DNA of 64,000 bases. It comes from Streptomyces sp. TBY4. Lineage in GTDB: Bacteria > Actinomycetota > Actinomycetes > Streptomycetales > Streptomycetaceae. The notes under the pieces were generated by a model that had not been told where the DNA came from, made no database searches, and saw only the letters and a program-made list of their open reading frames with translations. Positions 41,109-49,579 of this stretch are shown here, in pieces (position 1 is the first letter of the stretch; every line of letters begins with the position of its first letter). The stretch is taken from positions 62,001 through 126,000 of the forward strand of contig NZ_JANAVF010000022.1 of the NCBI RefSeq assembly GCF_024213195.1. The letters run 5' to 3'. The translations under genes were made by a program, and so were the position numbers.

Positions 41109-42848
41109 TCAGACGGCGAGCAGCTTGCGCACCCGCTCCGCCCCCACCGCGAGCAGCAGCGTGGGCAGGCGCGGCCCGGTCTCCCGGGTCACGAGGAGCC
41201 GGTACAGCAGGGCGAAGAAGGTCCGCTGCGCGATCTTGAGCTCCGGCGTCGGCTTGGCGTCGGGCTCCAGGCCGGCCATCACCTTGGGTACGCCGTAGAC
41301 GAGCGTGGTGAGGCCGTCGAGGGACCAGTGCGAGTCGAGCCCGTCCACGAGCAGGCGCAGGGACTCGCGGCCCTCGTCGTCCAGGGACGACAGGAGCTCT
41401 ACGTCGGCCTCCTCGCGCACCAGCGTCCGCTGGTCGGCCGGGACCTGGGTGGTGATCCAGTTCTCGGCGCGGTCCAGGCGCGGGCGGACCTCGTCGAGGG
41501 AGGTCAGCGGCTGCGTCGGGTCCAGGTCGGTCAGGATCCGCAGGGTCTGCTCGTCGTGGCCGCCGGTGATGTCCGCGACCGAGGCGAGCGTCCGGTACGG
41601 CAGGGCGCGCGGGGTGCGCGGCAGCTCGTGGGAGGCGACGCGTACGGCGCGGGCGTGGGCGGCGGCGTCGGCGGGGAGCACGGAGCCGTCGGCGACCTTG
41701 GCCTCCAGCTTGTCCCACTCGTCGTAGAGCCGCTGGATCTCCTGGTCGAAGGCGATCTTGAAGGACTGGTTGGGCTTGCGGCGGGCGTAGAGCCAGCGCA
41801 GCAGCTGCGGCTCCATGATCTTCAGCGCGTCGGCCGGGGTGGGGACCCCGCCCTTGCTGGAGGACATCTTGGCCATGCCGCTGATGCCGACGAAGGCGTA
41901 CATCGGTCCGATCGGCTGCTCGCCGCCGAAGATCCCGACGATCTGGCCGCCGACCTGGAAGGAGGAGCCGGGCGAGGAGTGGTCGACGCCCGAGGGCTCG
42001 AAGATCACGCCCTCGTAGGCCCAGCGCATGGGCCAGTCGACCTTCCAGACCAGCTTGCCGCGGTTGAACTCGCTGAGCTTGACCGTCTCGGTGAACTCGT
42101 CCTCGGTGCAGACGTAGGTCAACTCGGTGGTCTCGTCGTCGTAGGACGTGACCTTGGTGAAGTCCTTGCCGCACTCGCCGCAGTACGGCTTGTACGGGAA
42201 GTACTCCGTGCCCTCCGCGCTGCCGTCGTCCTCGGCGGCCGCGCCGGAGCCCTCGGCGGCCTCCAGCTCGGCCTCGTCGACCTGCTTCTGCTGCGGCTTC
42301 TTGCCGCCCGGCTTCTGCTTGGTCCGGTACTGGTCGAGGATCGCGTCGATGTCGCCGCGGTGCTTCATCGCGAACAGGACCTGCTCGCGGTAGGTGCCGG
42401 CGGTGTACTGCTCGGTCTGGCTGATCGGGTCGTACTCGACGCCCAGCTCGGCCAGCGCCTCGACCATGGCGGCCTTGAAGTGCTCGGACCAGTTCGGGTA
42501 CGAGGATCCGGCCGGGGCGGGCACGGCGGTCAGCGGGCGGCCGATGTGCTGGGCGTGCGACTCCTCGGTGACGCCGGGGATGCCCTTGGGGACCTTCCGG
42601 TACCGGTCGTAGTCGTCCCAGGAGATCAGGTGCCGGACCTCGTGGCCCCGGCGGCGGATCTCGTCGGCGACCAGGTGCGGGGTCATGACCTCGCGGAGGT
42701 TGCCGAGGTGGATCGGGCCGGAGGGGGAGAGGCCGGACGCGACGACGATCGTTTTACCGGGGGCTCGGCGCTCCGCCTCGGCGATGACCTCGTCCGCGAA
42801 ACGGGAGACCCAGTCGGTCTCGGTGCTGCTCGGGGCGCTCTGACCCAC
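41109..42848 (-). CDS. lysS: Lysyl-tRNA synthetase, class I
   Basis: This 579-residue class I (archaeal-type) LysRS has signature loops PIHLGN (residues 45-50, HIGH equivalent) and KMSSSK (near residue 328). A roughly 40-residue acidic and Lys/Gln-rich insertion (KPGGKKPQQKQVDEAELEAA onward) precedes a zinc-type CGECG motif. It charges tRNA-Lys in the cytosol. Class I LysRS is a minority form in bacteria and coexists with class II enzymes in some actinomycetes. The GTG at 42848 has AAGGA six bases upstream. It is divergent from argS. Confidence 0.95.
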   Translation of the reverse strand: MGQSAPSSTETDWVSRFADEVIAEAERRAPGKTIVVASGLSPSGPIHLGNLREVMTPHLVADEIRRRGHEVRHLISWDDYDRYRKVPKGIPGVTEESHAQHIGRPLTAVPAPAGSSYPNWSEHFKAAMVEALAELGVEYDPISQTEQYTAGTYREQVLFAMKHRGDIDAILDQYRTKQKPGGKKPQQKQVDEAELEAAEGSGAAAEDDGSAEGTEYFPYKPYCGECGKDFTKVTSYDDETTELTYVCTEDEFTETVKLSEFNRGKLVWKVDWPMRWAYEGVIFEPSGVDHSSPGSSFQVGGQIVGIFGGEQPIGPMYAFVGISGMAKMSSSKGGVPTPADALKIMEPQLLRWLYARRKPNQSFKIAFDQEIQRLYDEWDKLEAKVADGSVLPADAAAHARAVRVASHELPRTPRALPYRTLASVADITGGHDEQTLRILTDLDPTQPLTSLDEVRPRLDRAENWITTQVPADQRTLVREEADVELLSSLDDEGRESLRLLVDGLDSHWSLDGLTTLVYGVPKVMAGLEPDAKPTPELKIAQRTFFALLYRLLVTRETGPRLPTLLLAVGAERVRKLLAV

Positions 42849-42990
42849 GACACGTCCTTCTCTCTCGAATGCTGCCTTCTCGCCATTCTTCCAGACGGAG
42901 GGGGGCACTCCGGGGTTGCCCGACGGCGGCTATATCCCGGGATGCGGACAGCCCTCGCGTGGGATACTCGGCACTTGTCGGAACACCCAA

Positions 42991-43007
42991 GTGCACCCCG
43001 GGTGCAC
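42991..43007. promoter_or_regulatory. Inverted repeat in the argS leader
   Basis: GTGCACCC and GGGTGCAC flank a single C, giving a 17-base near-perfect palindrome about 50 bases before the argS start. It may be an operator or a small leader hairpin. Nothing resembling a T-box specifier or antiterminator is visible. Confidence 0.4.
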
Positions 43008-43054
43008 CCACCGGCACCACGTCAGCAGGCACGACCTCACAGGAACGGCAGCTC

Positions 43055-44839
43055 ATGGCCTCGGTCCCTTCCCTCGCTTCCTCCGTCAACCAGCGCGTCG
43101 CCGACGCACTCGCCTCCGCCCTGCCGGACGCCGGTGCGAGCGACCCGCTGCTGCGACGAAGCGACCGGGCCGACTTCCAGGCCAACGGCATCCTGGCGCT
43201 CGCGAAGAAGGCCAAGGCCAACCCGCGCGAGCTGGCGACGACCGTCGTCGAGGGCATCGACACCGCCGGCCTGATCCAGGAGATCGAGGTCTCGGGCCCC
43301 GGCTTCCTCAACATCACCATCACCGACCGGGCGATCGTCGAGACCCTGGCGGCGCGCGCCGCGGACGACCGCCTCGGCGTGCCGCTGGCCGCGAAGCCGG
43401 GCACGACGGTGATCGACTACGCGCAGCCGAACGTGGCCAAGGAGATGCACGTCGGCCACCTGCGGTCGGCGGTCATCGGCGCGGCGATGGTGGAGATCCT
43501 GGAGTTCACCGGCGAGAAGGTGGTCCGGCGTCACCACATCGGCGACTGGGGCACCCAGTTCGGCATGCTCATCCAGTACCTGATGGAGCACCCGCACGAG
43601 CTGGACCACAAGGCGGAGCAGGGTACGGAGGTCTCCGGCGAGGAGGCCATGTCCAACCTGAACCGCCTGTACAAGGCCTCGCGCGCCCTCTTCGACTCCG
43701 ACGAGGAGTTCAAGACCCGCGCCCGTGCCCGGGTGGTGGACCTCCAGGCCGGCGAGCCGGAGACCCTGGCCCTCTGGCAGCGGTTCGTGGACGAGTCGAA
43801 GATCTACTTCTACTCGGTCTTCAACAAGCTGGACATGGACATCCAGGACCCCGACGTCATCGGCGAGTCCGGCTACAACGACATGCTGGTGGAGACCTGC
43901 AAGCTGCTGGAGGACTCGGGCGTCGCCGTCCGCTCCAACGGCGCGCTCTGCGTGTTCTTCGACGACGTCAAGGGCCAGGACGGCAACCCGACCCCGCTGA
44001 TCGTCCAGAAGTCCGACGGCGGCTTCGGCTACGCCGCGACCGACCTCTCGGCGATCCGCGACCGCGTCGGCGAGCTGGGCGCCTCGACCCTGCTCTACGT
44101 GGTGGACGCGCGGCAGTCCCTGCACTTCAAGATGGTCTTCGAGACGGCCCGCCGCGCGGGCTGGCTGAACGAGGACACCAAGGCCGTGCAGCTGGCCTTC
44201 GGCACCGTGCTGGGCAAGGACGGCAAGCCGTTCAAGACCCGCGAGGGCGAGACGGTGCGGCTGGTGGACCTCCTCGACGAGGCCGTCGACCGCGCCACCG
44301 CCGTGGTCCGCGAGAAGGCGGAGAAGATCGGCCTGTCCGAGGCGGAGATCGTCGAGAACGGCCAGTACGTGGGCATCGGCGCCGTGAAGTACGCGGACCT
44401 GTCCACCTCGGCCTCGCGCGACTACAAGTTCGACCTGGACCAGATGGTCTCGCTGACCGGTGACACGTCCGTGTACCTCCAGTACGCGTACGCCCGCATC
44501 AAGTCCATCCTGCGGAAGTCGGCCGAGGCGGGCGACCGCAAGCCGGTCGCGCACCCGGAGCTGGAGCTGGCCCCGGCCGAGCGCGCGCTGGGCCTGCACC
44601 TGGACCACTTCGGCGAGCTCATCGCCGAGGCGGCCGTGGAGTACGCCCCGCACAAGGTGGCGGCGTACCTCTACCAGCTCTCCTCGCTGTTCGCGACGTT
44701 CTACGAGCAGTGCCCGGTCGTGAAGCCCGAGCCCGAGCTCGTCGTCGGCGAGAACCGCCTCTTCCTGTGCGACCTGACCGCCCGCACCCTCAGCAAGGGC
44801 ATGTCCCTCCTCGGAATCCGCACCCCCGAGAAGCTCTGA
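43055..44839 (+). CDS. argS: Arginyl-tRNA synthetase
   Basis: This 594-residue class Ia synthetase has an N-terminal Add1 domain (NITITDRAIVETLAARA), the HIGH loop AQPNVAKEMHVGHLRSAVIGA (HVGH near residues 132-135, given in part), DWGTQFGMLI, and the C-terminal DALR anticodon-binding helices (FYEQCPVVKPEPELVVGENRL in part). A canonical KMSKS is replaced, as in most ArgRS, by GKDGKPFKTREGE. The ATG at 43055 follows AGGAACGG. A terminator follows at 44863. Confidence 0.97.
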   Translation: MASVPSLASSVNQRVADALASALPDAGASDPLLRRSDRADFQANGILALAKKAKANPRELATTVVEGIDTAGLIQEIEVSGPGFLNITITDRAIVETLAARAADDRLGVPLAAKPGTTVIDYAQPNVAKEMHVGHLRSAVIGAAMVEILEFTGEKVVRRHHIGDWGTQFGMLIQYLMEHPHELDHKAEQGTEVSGEEAMSNLNRLYKASRALFDSDEEFKTRARARVVDLQAGEPETLALWQRFVDESKIYFYSVFNKLDMDIQDPDVIGESGYNDMLVETCKLLEDSGVAVRSNGALCVFFDDVKGQDGNPTPLIVQKSDGGFGYAATDLSAIRDRVGELGASTLLYVVDARQSLHFKMVFETARRAGWLNEDTKAVQLAFGTVLGKDGKPFKTREGETVRLVDLLDEAVDRATAVVREKAEKIGLSEAEIVENGQYVGIGAVKYADLSTSASRDYKFDLDQMVSLTGDTSVYLQYAYARIKSILRKSAEAGDRKPVAHPELELAPAERALGLHLDHFGELIAEAAVEYAPHKVAAYLYQLSSLFATFYEQCPVVKPEPELVVGENRLFLCDLTARTLSKGMSLLGIRTPEKL

Positions 44840-44862
44840 CCCCCGAGCCCCGACACCACGCC

Positions 44863-44894
44863 GGCCCCCGCCTCCCCCACCGGAGGCGGGGGCC
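44863..44894. terminator. Terminator after argS
   Basis: Arms 44863-44875 (GGCCCCCGCCTCC) and 44882-44894 pair perfectly around a 6-base loop, 24 bases after the argS stop. Confidence 0.83.
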
Positions 44895-44941
44895 GTGGCA
44901 TTTCCCCAGAAAGGCGTAACACGCCGTGCTACGCTCGCTCC

Positions 44942-45244
44942 ATGGCCCCTAAGGAGCGGTTCAGCATCAGCATGGACGCGGCGCTGCGCACGCGAGTGAA
45001 GGAGCACGCCGACGCCATGGGGATCGACGTCTCTTCCTACGTCACGGCAGCCGTGCTGAGGCAGATCGATGAGGACATCCTCGTCGCCCGGCGCTTCGCC
45101 GACATCGACGCGGACATCGCGGCGACGGAGGCGATGGCTCCCCCGCAGGGCCAGGACGAGGAGTTCGACGAGGCCGACATGGCCGCCGTACGGGCGGGCA
45201 TCGCCCAGGCCCTCGCGCCCGAGGCGCGGGACTCCGCCGCGTGA
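44942..45244 (+). CDS. Putative ribbon-helix-helix antitoxin
   Basis: This 100-residue protein has an N-terminal ribbon-helix-helix pattern (KERFSISMDAALRTRVKEHADAMGIDVSSYV in outline) followed by an acidic C-terminal half (DEEFDEADMAAVRAGIAQAL), the usual layout of an antitoxin that binds its own operator and wraps a toxin. Its stop overlaps the start of the PIN-like gene (GTGA), implying coupled synthesis. No palindrome was identified in the short upstream gap. Confidence 0.75.
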   Translation: MAPKERFSISMDAALRTRVKEHADAMGIDVSSYVTAAVLRQIDEDILVARRFADIDADIAATEAMAPPQGQDEEFDEADMAAVRAGIAQALAPEARDSAA

Positions 45245-45741
45245 GCAATCCCGTCTTCGTGTATGACACCGGCATGCTCGTCGCGCTGGACCGCGCGGAA
45301 CAGCCCGCCAGGCGCCTGCACCAGTACCTGTCCGAGCAGGACCACCCTCCCGTCGTGCCGCTGCCCGTGCTGGCCCAGGCTTGGCGGCCCGGCCAGTGGA
45401 CCCCGCTGACCCGCGCCGTCCCCCAGTGCACCGTGTTCGGCGTACGTTCCTCCGCGCCACTGTCGTGCGGCGTATGCCTGGCAGGCCACGTCGAGGACGA
45501 CGCCAAGCGGGCCGGCCGCATCCTGGCCTCAGCCGCGATCCCGGCCGAGAAGCGGCCCGACTCCGTGGACGCGCTGGCCGTGGTCATCGCCGCCAGGCAT
45601 CCGCACGCGATCATCGTCACCTCCGACCCCCGGGACATCTCGGCCTACCGGGACGCCCTGCCCGGAGCTGCCGAGGACATCCGGGTGCTCTCGGTGGCCG
45701 ACCTCGCCGCGTTCATCGCGGGCAAGCGCGTCCTGCGCTGA
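45241..45741 (+). CDS. PIN-like putative toxin
   Basis: This 166-residue protein has a PIN-like layout: VFVYDTGMLVALDRAE (first Asp), PVLAQAWRPG where a Glu is common, PDSVDALAVVIAARH (third acidic site) and AIIVTSDPRDISAY (fourth Asp). It would be a Mg2+-dependent ribonuclease. It carries an unusual mid-segment with two cysteines (SCGVCLAG). The start is GTG 45241, overlapping the antitoxin stop. Toxin activity is inferred from pairing and fold only. Confidence 0.75.
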   Translation: MSNPVFVYDTGMLVALDRAEQPARRLHQYLSEQDHPPVVPLPVLAQAWRPGQWTPLTRAVPQCTVFGVRSSAPLSCGVCLAGHVEDDAKRAGRILASAAIPAEKRPDSVDALAVVIAARHPHAIIVTSDPRDISAYRDALPGAAEDIRVLSVADLAAFIAGKRVLR

Positions 45742-45869
45742 ACCGCGGAGGCGATCCGGCCGGGCAGAGGCGCACCCGCCGCCGCTTCACCCGTACGGCC
45801 CGATTCCGGCCGTACCACCCGGGTAGGGGACGGGCCGTCCATCCCCTACCCACCCCCACGGAGGGCCCC

Positions 45870-46673
45870 GTGCCCGACATGAACGGTCCCTACAAGCCCG
45901 GCACGCCCTGCTGGATCGACCTGATGGTTCCCGACCAGCAGGCCGCCCTGGACTTCTACGCCGACCTCTTCGGCTGGCAGGGCGAGATCGGCCCGCCGGA
46001 GACCGGCGGGTACTCCGTCTGCACCCTCAAGGGCAAGCCGGTCGCCGGGATCATGAAGGCGATGAACCCGGACGGGAGCACCCCCGACCCGGCGCCCCCG
46101 ACCGTGTGGACCACGTACCTCGCCACGGACGCCATCGATGCCGCCCTCAAGTCCGTCACCGACGCGGGCGGCACGGTCATGATGGGCCCGATGGACGTGA
46201 TGGACCTCGGGCGGATGGCCGTCATCGCCGACCCGACCGGCGCCGTCGTCGGCCTGTGGCAGGCCGGCACCTTCGACGGGGCGGGCATCGTCAACGAGCA
46301 CGGCGCGCTCATCTGGAACGAGCTGAGCACCGGCGACGTGCCCGCCGCGAGAGCCTTCTACTCCGCCGTCCTGCCGGTCACCACGGCCCTGTCCGAGATG
46401 CCGGAGGCCGCGGGGTACACGGAGTTCCAGGTCGACGGCCGCGCGGTGGCCGGAATGATGGACCTGGGCAACCTGCCCCCCGGCACCCCGCCGAACTGGG
46501 TCCCGTACTTCAGCGCCGACGACGTGGACGAGATCCAGGCCGCCGCCACCCGCGCCGGGGGCTCCGTCATGGCCCCCGCCTTCGACATGGCGGCCGGCCG
46601 CATGGCCGTCCTGGCGGATCCGCAGGGCGCCGTCTTCGCGGTGATCAAGGCCCGCCCGGAGATCATCGACTGA
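45870..46673 (+). CDS. VOC-family protein with two glyoxalase-like domains
   Basis: This 267-residue protein contains two vicinal-oxygen-chelate modules: CWIDLMVPDQQAALDFYADLFGW ... RMAVIADPTGAVVGLWQAG, and IWNELSTGDVPAARAFYSAVL ... RMAVLADPQGAVFAVIKA (quoted in parts). Similar proteins in actinomycetes are annotated as glyoxalase/bleomycin-resistance or hydroxylase-like, with no firm substrate. The start GTG 45870 has GGAGGG nearby; ATG 45879 is alternative. It is followed by a hairpin. Confidence 0.88.
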   Translation: MPDMNGPYKPGTPCWIDLMVPDQQAALDFYADLFGWQGEIGPPETGGYSVCTLKGKPVAGIMKAMNPDGSTPDPAPPTVWTTYLATDAIDAALKSVTDAGGTVMMGPMDVMDLGRMAVIADPTGAVVGLWQAGTFDGAGIVNEHGALIWNELSTGDVPAARAFYSAVLPVTTALSEMPEAAGYTEFQVDGRAVAGMMDLGNLPPGTPPNWVPYFSADDVDEIQAAATRAGGSVMAPAFDMAAGRMAVLADPQGAVFAVIKARPEIID

Positions 46674-46691
46674 CGCACGACGGAGTGTGAC

Positions 46692-46725
46692 GGGGCTCAC
46701 AGGGAACGTTTCCCCTGTGAGCCCC
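46692..46725. terminator. Terminator after the VOC gene
   Basis: GGGGCTCACAGGG (46692-46704) pairs with 46713-46725 over 13 bases around an 8-base loop, 18 bases after the VOC stop. Confidence 0.8.
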
Positions 46726-46779
46726 CTCCTCGGTGTGCCGGACCGCTGCCGAAGCGTTCCACCACCGAGGGGGCCGAGG

Positions 46780-47223
46780 ATGAAGGACACGACACGCAGC
46801 CGCACCGGGCGCGCGCTCGCCGCGCTGCTCGCCGCCGACGGACTGATCCACCTGTACTGGGCCACGGGCCTGACCTGGCCCGCCCCCGACGAGCGCACCC
46901 TCTCCCTGGCCGTACTCGGCTCCGAAGTCTCCTTCGGCCCCGCGGTAGTCCTCCCCCTGGCCGCCCTCACCCTGACCGCCTCCGCCGCGGTCCTGGCCCA
47001 CACGCACGGCGGGGGCACCAGCCCCCTCCCGCGGGCCGCCCGGCTGGTGACGGCCGGTGTCGCCGCCGGGCTGGCCCTACGGGGGCTCGCGGGCCTGGGC
47101 TGGGCCGCCGGGGTCCTCGACAGCCCGGCCGAAGGGCCCTTCCGCGCGCTCAACCTCGCGCTGTACACCCCCGTCTGCCTCGGCTTCGGCTGGGCCGCGG
47201 CCCGACTGGCACGCGCCCGGTGA
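46780..47223 (+). CDS. DUF3995 membrane protein
   Basis: This 147-residue protein has four membrane helices and the family start ALAALLAADGLIHLYWATGLTWP. DUF3995 proteins have no known function. GAGGGGG precedes ATG 46780. Its stop overlaps the GTG of the downstream ECF sigma gene, so it may influence that sigma factor, but it lacks any anti-sigma domain I can see. Confidence 0.8.
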   Translation: MKDTTRSRTGRALAALLAADGLIHLYWATGLTWPAPDERTLSLAVLGSEVSFGPAVVLPLAALTLTASAAVLAHTHGGGTSPLPRAARLVTAGVAAGLALRGLAGLGWAAGVLDSPAEGPFRALNLALYTPVCLGFGWAAARLARAR

Positions 47224-47762
47224 ACGCACCCGGCAGCCCCGCACCGGGCCCCCTCACCCCCGACGCCCGCGCCCGCGGAGTCGCCCTCGCGCGCGCGGCC
47301 CGACGCGGCGACACCCTCGCGCTGCACGACCTCCTCGACCACCTGACCCCGTACATCGCCCGGATCTGCCACCCGATCGCCCTCGCGGACGGCCCGGACG
47401 CCACCCAGGAGGCCCTGCTCGCCGCCTTCCGCTCCCTCCACACCCTCCGCGACCCCGAGGCCCTCTACGGCTGGGTCCGCTCCATCGCCGTCCGCGAGGC
47501 CGTCCGCACGGCCCGGCGCGCGGCCCGCGACCGCCCCGCCGAACTGGCCGAGGTACCGGCCCGGGACGATCCGCAGCTGGCCGCCGACATCGAGGACGTC
47601 CTGACCCGCCTCTCCCCGGCGCACCGGGCCGTCCTCGTACTCCGCGACGTCGAAGGCCTCGACGAGGAGTCCGCCGCCGCCCTGCTCGGCGTCCCGCCGG
47701 GCACCGCCAAGTCCCGGCTGCACCGGGCCCGCAGCAGCTTCCGAAAGGCGTGGTCCGCATGA
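47220..47762 (+). CDS. ECF-type RNA polymerase sigma factor
   Basis: This 180-residue sigma-70 family protein has region 2 (ARAARRGDTLALHDLLDHLTPYIARICHPIALADGPDATQEALLAAFRSL in outline) and region 4 (LTRLSPAHRAVLVLRDVEGLDEESAAALLGVPPGTAKSRLHRARSSF in outline), the ECF minimum. The start GTG overlaps the DUF3995 stop, and the stop overlaps the start of an SRPBCC gene. No anti-sigma gene is adjacent. Target promoters are unknown. Confidence 0.9.
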   Translation: MNAPGSPAPGPLTPDARARGVALARAARRGDTLALHDLLDHLTPYIARICHPIALADGPDATQEALLAAFRSLHTLRDPEALYGWVRSIAVREAVRTARRAARDRPAELAEVPARDDPQLAADIEDVLTRLSPAHRAVLVLRDVEGLDEESAAALLGVPPGTAKSRLHRARSSFRKAWSA

Positions 47763-48244
47763 CGCACACACCCGGACACGAGCGCGAGCACGCAGTGGAC
47801 CCCGTCGCCCGGCTCCGCATCATGGCGGCCGCCGTCCCGGGAGCCCGGGTCGTCGAAGCGGTCCTCCCGGCCCCCCTGGAGGCCGTCTGGGCGGTGATGT
47901 CGGACCTGGAGGGCGAGTTCGGCCGCTTCCAGCCGGACATGCGCACCGTCCGCGTGCTCCGGACCACGGGCGACCGCGTGGAGGCCCTGGCCCGCAGCAA
48001 GTACGGCCTGCGCGCCCACTTCCACGGCGTCCTGCGCCCCGGCTGGTGCTGGCTCCAGAGCCGCTTCCTGATCATCGGCATGGCCGCCGCCCCCACCCCC
48101 GACGGCGCCACCCGCGTGGCCCTGACGGGCGGCGTACGGGTCCCGGGCCGCGCGGCGATCGTCCCCGTCGGCGCGGAACGCGAACTCCGGCAGGCGATGG
48201 CCCGATTGGCGGGCCGGGTCGCCGCCGGCGACACCACCGCCTGA
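47759..48244 (+). CDS. SRPBCC-family protein
   Basis: This 161-residue protein has a START/SRPBCC ligand-binding pattern (VVEAVLPAPLEAVWAVMSDLEGEFGRFQPD, ARSKYGLRAHFHGVLRPGWCWLQSR, quoted in part). The ATG at 47759 overlaps the sigma gene stop (ATGA). It ends the three-gene coupled unit. It may bind a hydrophobic ligand; a role in sigma control is only inferred from the operon. Confidence 0.78.
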   Translation: MTHTPGHEREHAVDPVARLRIMAAAVPGARVVEAVLPAPLEAVWAVMSDLEGEFGRFQPDMRTVRVLRTTGDRVEALARSKYGLRAHFHGVLRPGWCWLQSRFLIIGMAAAPTPDGATRVALTGGVRVPGRAAIVPVGAERELRQAMARLAGRVAAGDTTA

Positions 48245-48245
48245 G

Positions 48246-48641
48246 TCAGCGGCAGCGGAACTCGCACCACACGACCTTGCCCGGCGCCCGGGGCAGCACG
48301 CCCCAGGCGTCGGCGAGGCCGTCCACGAGCAGCAGCCCCCGCCCCCGCTCCGGCACCCCTTCCCGGATCCGGGACAGTCCGGGGCCGCTGTCGTGCACCT
48401 CGACGCGGACGGTCCCTTCGTACGCGAGCAGCCGCAACAGGTAGCCCCGGCCGCGCGGGACCCCGTACCGCAGCGCGTTGGTCGTCAGCTCGCTCACGCA
48501 GAGCAACACGTCGTCCTCCCGGGAGGCCCGGCCCCAGGCGGCCAAGGTGTCACGTGTGAAGTGGCGTGCGGCGCGGATGGTTTGAGGTGAGCGCAGGTAG
48601 AGGCGCTCCTGCACCAGGGCGGGTTGAGTATGCGTATTCAC
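48246..48641 (-). CDS. RsbW-like ATP-binding protein
   Basis: This 131-residue HATPase_c protein has an N box (LCVSELTTNALRYG), a G1 box (VEVHDSGPGLS) and a GRGLLLVDGLADAWG G2 region, ending KVVWCEF. Streptomyces encode dozens of such small kinases or anti-sigma-like proteins, often beside XRE/DUF397 pairs, as here. Partner and phosphorylation target are unknown. It is divergent from the XRE gene at 48755. Confidence 0.88.
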   Translation of the reverse strand: MNTHTQPALVQERLYLRSPQTIRAARHFTRDTLAAWGRASREDDVLLCVSELTTNALRYGVPRGRGYLLRLLAYEGTVRVEVHDSGPGLSRIREGVPERGRGLLLVDGLADAWGVLPRAPGKVVWCEFRCR

Positions 48642-48685
48642 GCACCGATCGTCGCGTTACGTGACTAGCGTGGAGCTGAGCGCCG

Positions 48686-48711
48686 ACCCGTACTCAGTGA
48701 TGAGTACGGGT
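48686..48711. promoter_or_regulatory. Inverted repeat, probable XRE operator
   Basis: ACCCGTACTCA (48686-48696) and TGAGTACGGGT (48701-48711) are exact complements separated by GTGA. The repeat lies 44 bases before the XRE start and between it and the divergent ATPase gene, fitting autoregulation by a WhiJ-like protein. Confidence 0.65.
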
Positions 48712-48754
48712 TCGCACGGGGTAGTGCAGCCACCGGGGTGGGGAGTCCATCGTC

Positions 48755-49579
48755 ATGCCACCGAAGAAGCGCCCACGGCCGAACGCGACGACCATGAAGA
48801 TGGTCGGCAAACAGGTGGCTGCCGCCCGCATAGCCAAGAACCTGACGCAGAAGCAGCTCGGGGAGCTGGTCGGTCTGGACGCGGAGACGATCGCGTCGAT
48901 CGAACAGGGCCGGCGGGCGCTGATGCCGGACATCGCGGAGCTGATGGACCAGTTCCTGGGCCTGCCCGGCACCCTGGCCGTCGCGGCCGCGGAGATGCCC
49001 GCCGTGGACGTGACGCCGCCCTGGGCCGAGGAGTACATGGAGCTGGAGCACAGCGCGATCGCCCTCTCCTGGTTCGACAACCAGGTCGTACCGGGCCTGC
49101 TCCAGACGGAGACGCACGCGCGGGCCGTCTTCGCCTGCCGCGTCCCGGCGCATCCGGAGTCGGAGATCGAGTCGCTGACCACCTCGCGCATCCGGCGCCA
49201 GCAGATCCTGCACCGCGCCAGTCCGCCGACCCTGAGCTTCGTCGTCTGGGAGGCTGTCCTACGGGACCGGCTGGGCGGGGACGAGGTGTACGCGGAGCAG
49301 CTGCGCCACCTGCGCGCGTGCGCGGATCTTCCGGACGTGAGCCTCCAGGTCATGCCCCTGGGCCGCACCTCCCACGCGGGCCTCAACGGCCCGTTCACGC
49401 TCCTGGAAACCGCGGAGCACCAGCACTTCGCGTACACGGAGAGCCAGCGCGGCAGCCACCTGATCTCGGACCCGAATGAGGTCAGCATCCTCGCGCGCAA
49501 GTATGCAATGCTGCGGACTCAGGCCCTCAACACCGAGCAGACGAGGGGCCTGTTGGACCGCCTGCTAGGAGAGACATGA
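48755..49579 (+). CDS. WhiJ-like XRE regulator (HTH plus DUF5753)
   Basis: This 274-residue protein has an N-terminal helix-turn-helix (GKQVAAARIAKNLTQKQLGELVGLDAETIASIEQGRR in outline) and a C-terminal DUF5753 domain (EHSAIALSWFDNQVVPGLLQTETHARAV..., LNGPFTLLETAEHQHFAYTE). WhiJ-type proteins act with a small DUF397 partner to control development and antibiotic production in Streptomyces. The ATG at 48755 is preceded by a G-rich site. The stop overlaps the DUF397 gene. Confidence 0.92.
   Translation: MPPKKRPRPNATTMKMVGKQVAAARIAKNLTQKQLGELVGLDAETIASIEQGRRALMPDIAELMDQFLGLPGTLAVAAAEMPAVDVTPPWAEEYMELEHSAIALSWFDNQVVPGLLQTETHARAVFACRVPAHPESEIESLTTSRIRRQQILHRASPPTLSFVVWEAVLRDRLGGDEVYAEQLRHLRACADLPDVSLQVMPLGRTSHAGLNGPFTLLETAEHQHFAYTESQRGSHLISDPNEVSILARKYAMLRTQALNTEQTRGLLDRLLGET

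Noticed and set aside
42849..43054. T-box or tRNA-responsive leader between lysS and argS
   Set aside because: No specifier loop, antiterminator or terminator alternative was seen; only a short inverted repeat.
43037..45460. 807-residue minus-strand frame
   Set aside because: It is antisense to argS and the toxin-antitoxin genes and has no domain pattern.
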